Positions 5,832 to 5,967 of a stretch of DNA of 5,967 bases are shown here, in pieces. Source of the stretch: Microcella sp. (GTDB lineage: Bacteria; Actinomycetota; Actinomycetes; Actinomycetales; Microbacteriaceae); the NCBI GenBank assembly GCA_020216895.1, contig JAIWOM010000098.1, positions 1 through 5,967 of the forward strand, read 5' to 3'. Made by a program: the position numbers and the translations under genes. The notes under the pieces were generated by a model, which did not search any database, had not been told where the DNA came from, and saw only the letters and a program-made list of their open reading frames with translations. The number at the start of each line of letters is the position of its first letter. Position 1 is the stretch's first letter.

Positions 5832-5967
5832 CGGTCGTCATGCCGCTCATCGTCGGGGTGCTCGGTGCCGCGATCGGTTCTTTCCTCAACGTCGTGATCC
5901 ACCGGGTGCCGCGCGGCCTCTCGGTGGTCTCCCCGCCGAGCGCGTGCCCGAGCTGCGCGGCGCCGAT
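5828..5967 (+). CDS. pilD: Prepilin peptidase PilD, N-terminal part (cut by window edge)
   Basis: Inner-membrane aspartyl protease that cleaves prepilin leaders and usually methylates the new N-terminus. The 46 complete visible codons start with a hydrophobic segment (about 5-22) followed by [14 protein letters not shown] (17-30), a signature of the family. PPSACPSC (36-43) follows, whose CxxC (C40, C43) is the first half of the zinc-binding double CxxC motif. The catalytic aspartates lie beyond the right edge. The ATG at 5828 is chosen because it directly precedes the first membrane segment. An ATG four codons on (5840) is also possible, and neither has a good ribosome binding site. All four prepilins in this window are its expected substrates. 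Confidence 0.92.
   Translation, partial: MTVVMPLIVGVLGAAIGSFLNVVIHRVPRGLSVVSPPSACPSCAAP

Noticed and set aside
4408..5889. 493-codon open frame on the minus strand across the PilX-like gene
   Set aside because: It mirrors the GC-rich third positions of the forward gene, its product is a low-complexity Arg/Asp/Ala/Val string, and the forward frame has clear pilin features.

Overview
The window is a compact, all-forward cluster of type IV pilus (T4P) genes from a very GC-rich bacterium. Third codon positions are almost always G or C, intrinsic hairpins lack U-tracts, and the prepilin leaders are long and arginine-rich. Together with PilT, PilC and PilD but no sign of an outer-membrane secretin in view, this suggests an actinobacterium. 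Codon and dinucleotide habit resembles Microbacteriaceae such as Microbacterium, but that placement is inference from memory, not a database result.

Layout from left to right: (1) 28-1161, the retraction-type ATPase PilT, whose frame is open at the left edge; (2) 1161-2390, the inner-membrane platform protein PilC, overlapping pilT by one base; (3) 2391-2530, an intergenic leader with a small GC hairpin, a repeated TGGGGGGCC motif and a good ribosome binding site; (4) 2531-2929, a small PilA/GspG-like pilin, probably the main pilus subunit; (5) 2930-3086, a strong 13 to 15 bp hairpin followed by a nest of overlapping inverted repeats; (6) 3087-5793, three minor prepilins in tightly overlapping frames, PilV/GspI-like, PilW/GspJ-like and a large PilX/GspK-like protein; (7) 5793-5831, a possible 12-codon ORF; (8) 5828-5967, the N-terminus of prepilin peptidase PilD, cut by the right edge.

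How they work together (established for the families): PilD trims the prepilin leaders after the conserved glycine, PilC is the membrane platform, an extension ATPase (PilB, presumably outside the window) adds subunits, PilT removes them, and the minor pilins prime assembly and sit at the tip. The strong RBS, separate leader and hairpin around the pilin gene fit high expression of that one subunit, with less read-through into the minor pilins.

The most distinctive gene is the 548-residue PilX-like protein. Its N-terminus is that of a minor pilin lacking the assembly glutamate. Its large exported body has glycine-punctuated repeats suggesting a beta-solenoid, ten cysteines in five neighbouring pairs, and a glycine-rich C-terminal stretch. 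It is a good candidate for a pilus-tip adhesin. The rest is a recognisable T4P locus, and I see no mobile element, CRISPR array, tRNA or rRNA.
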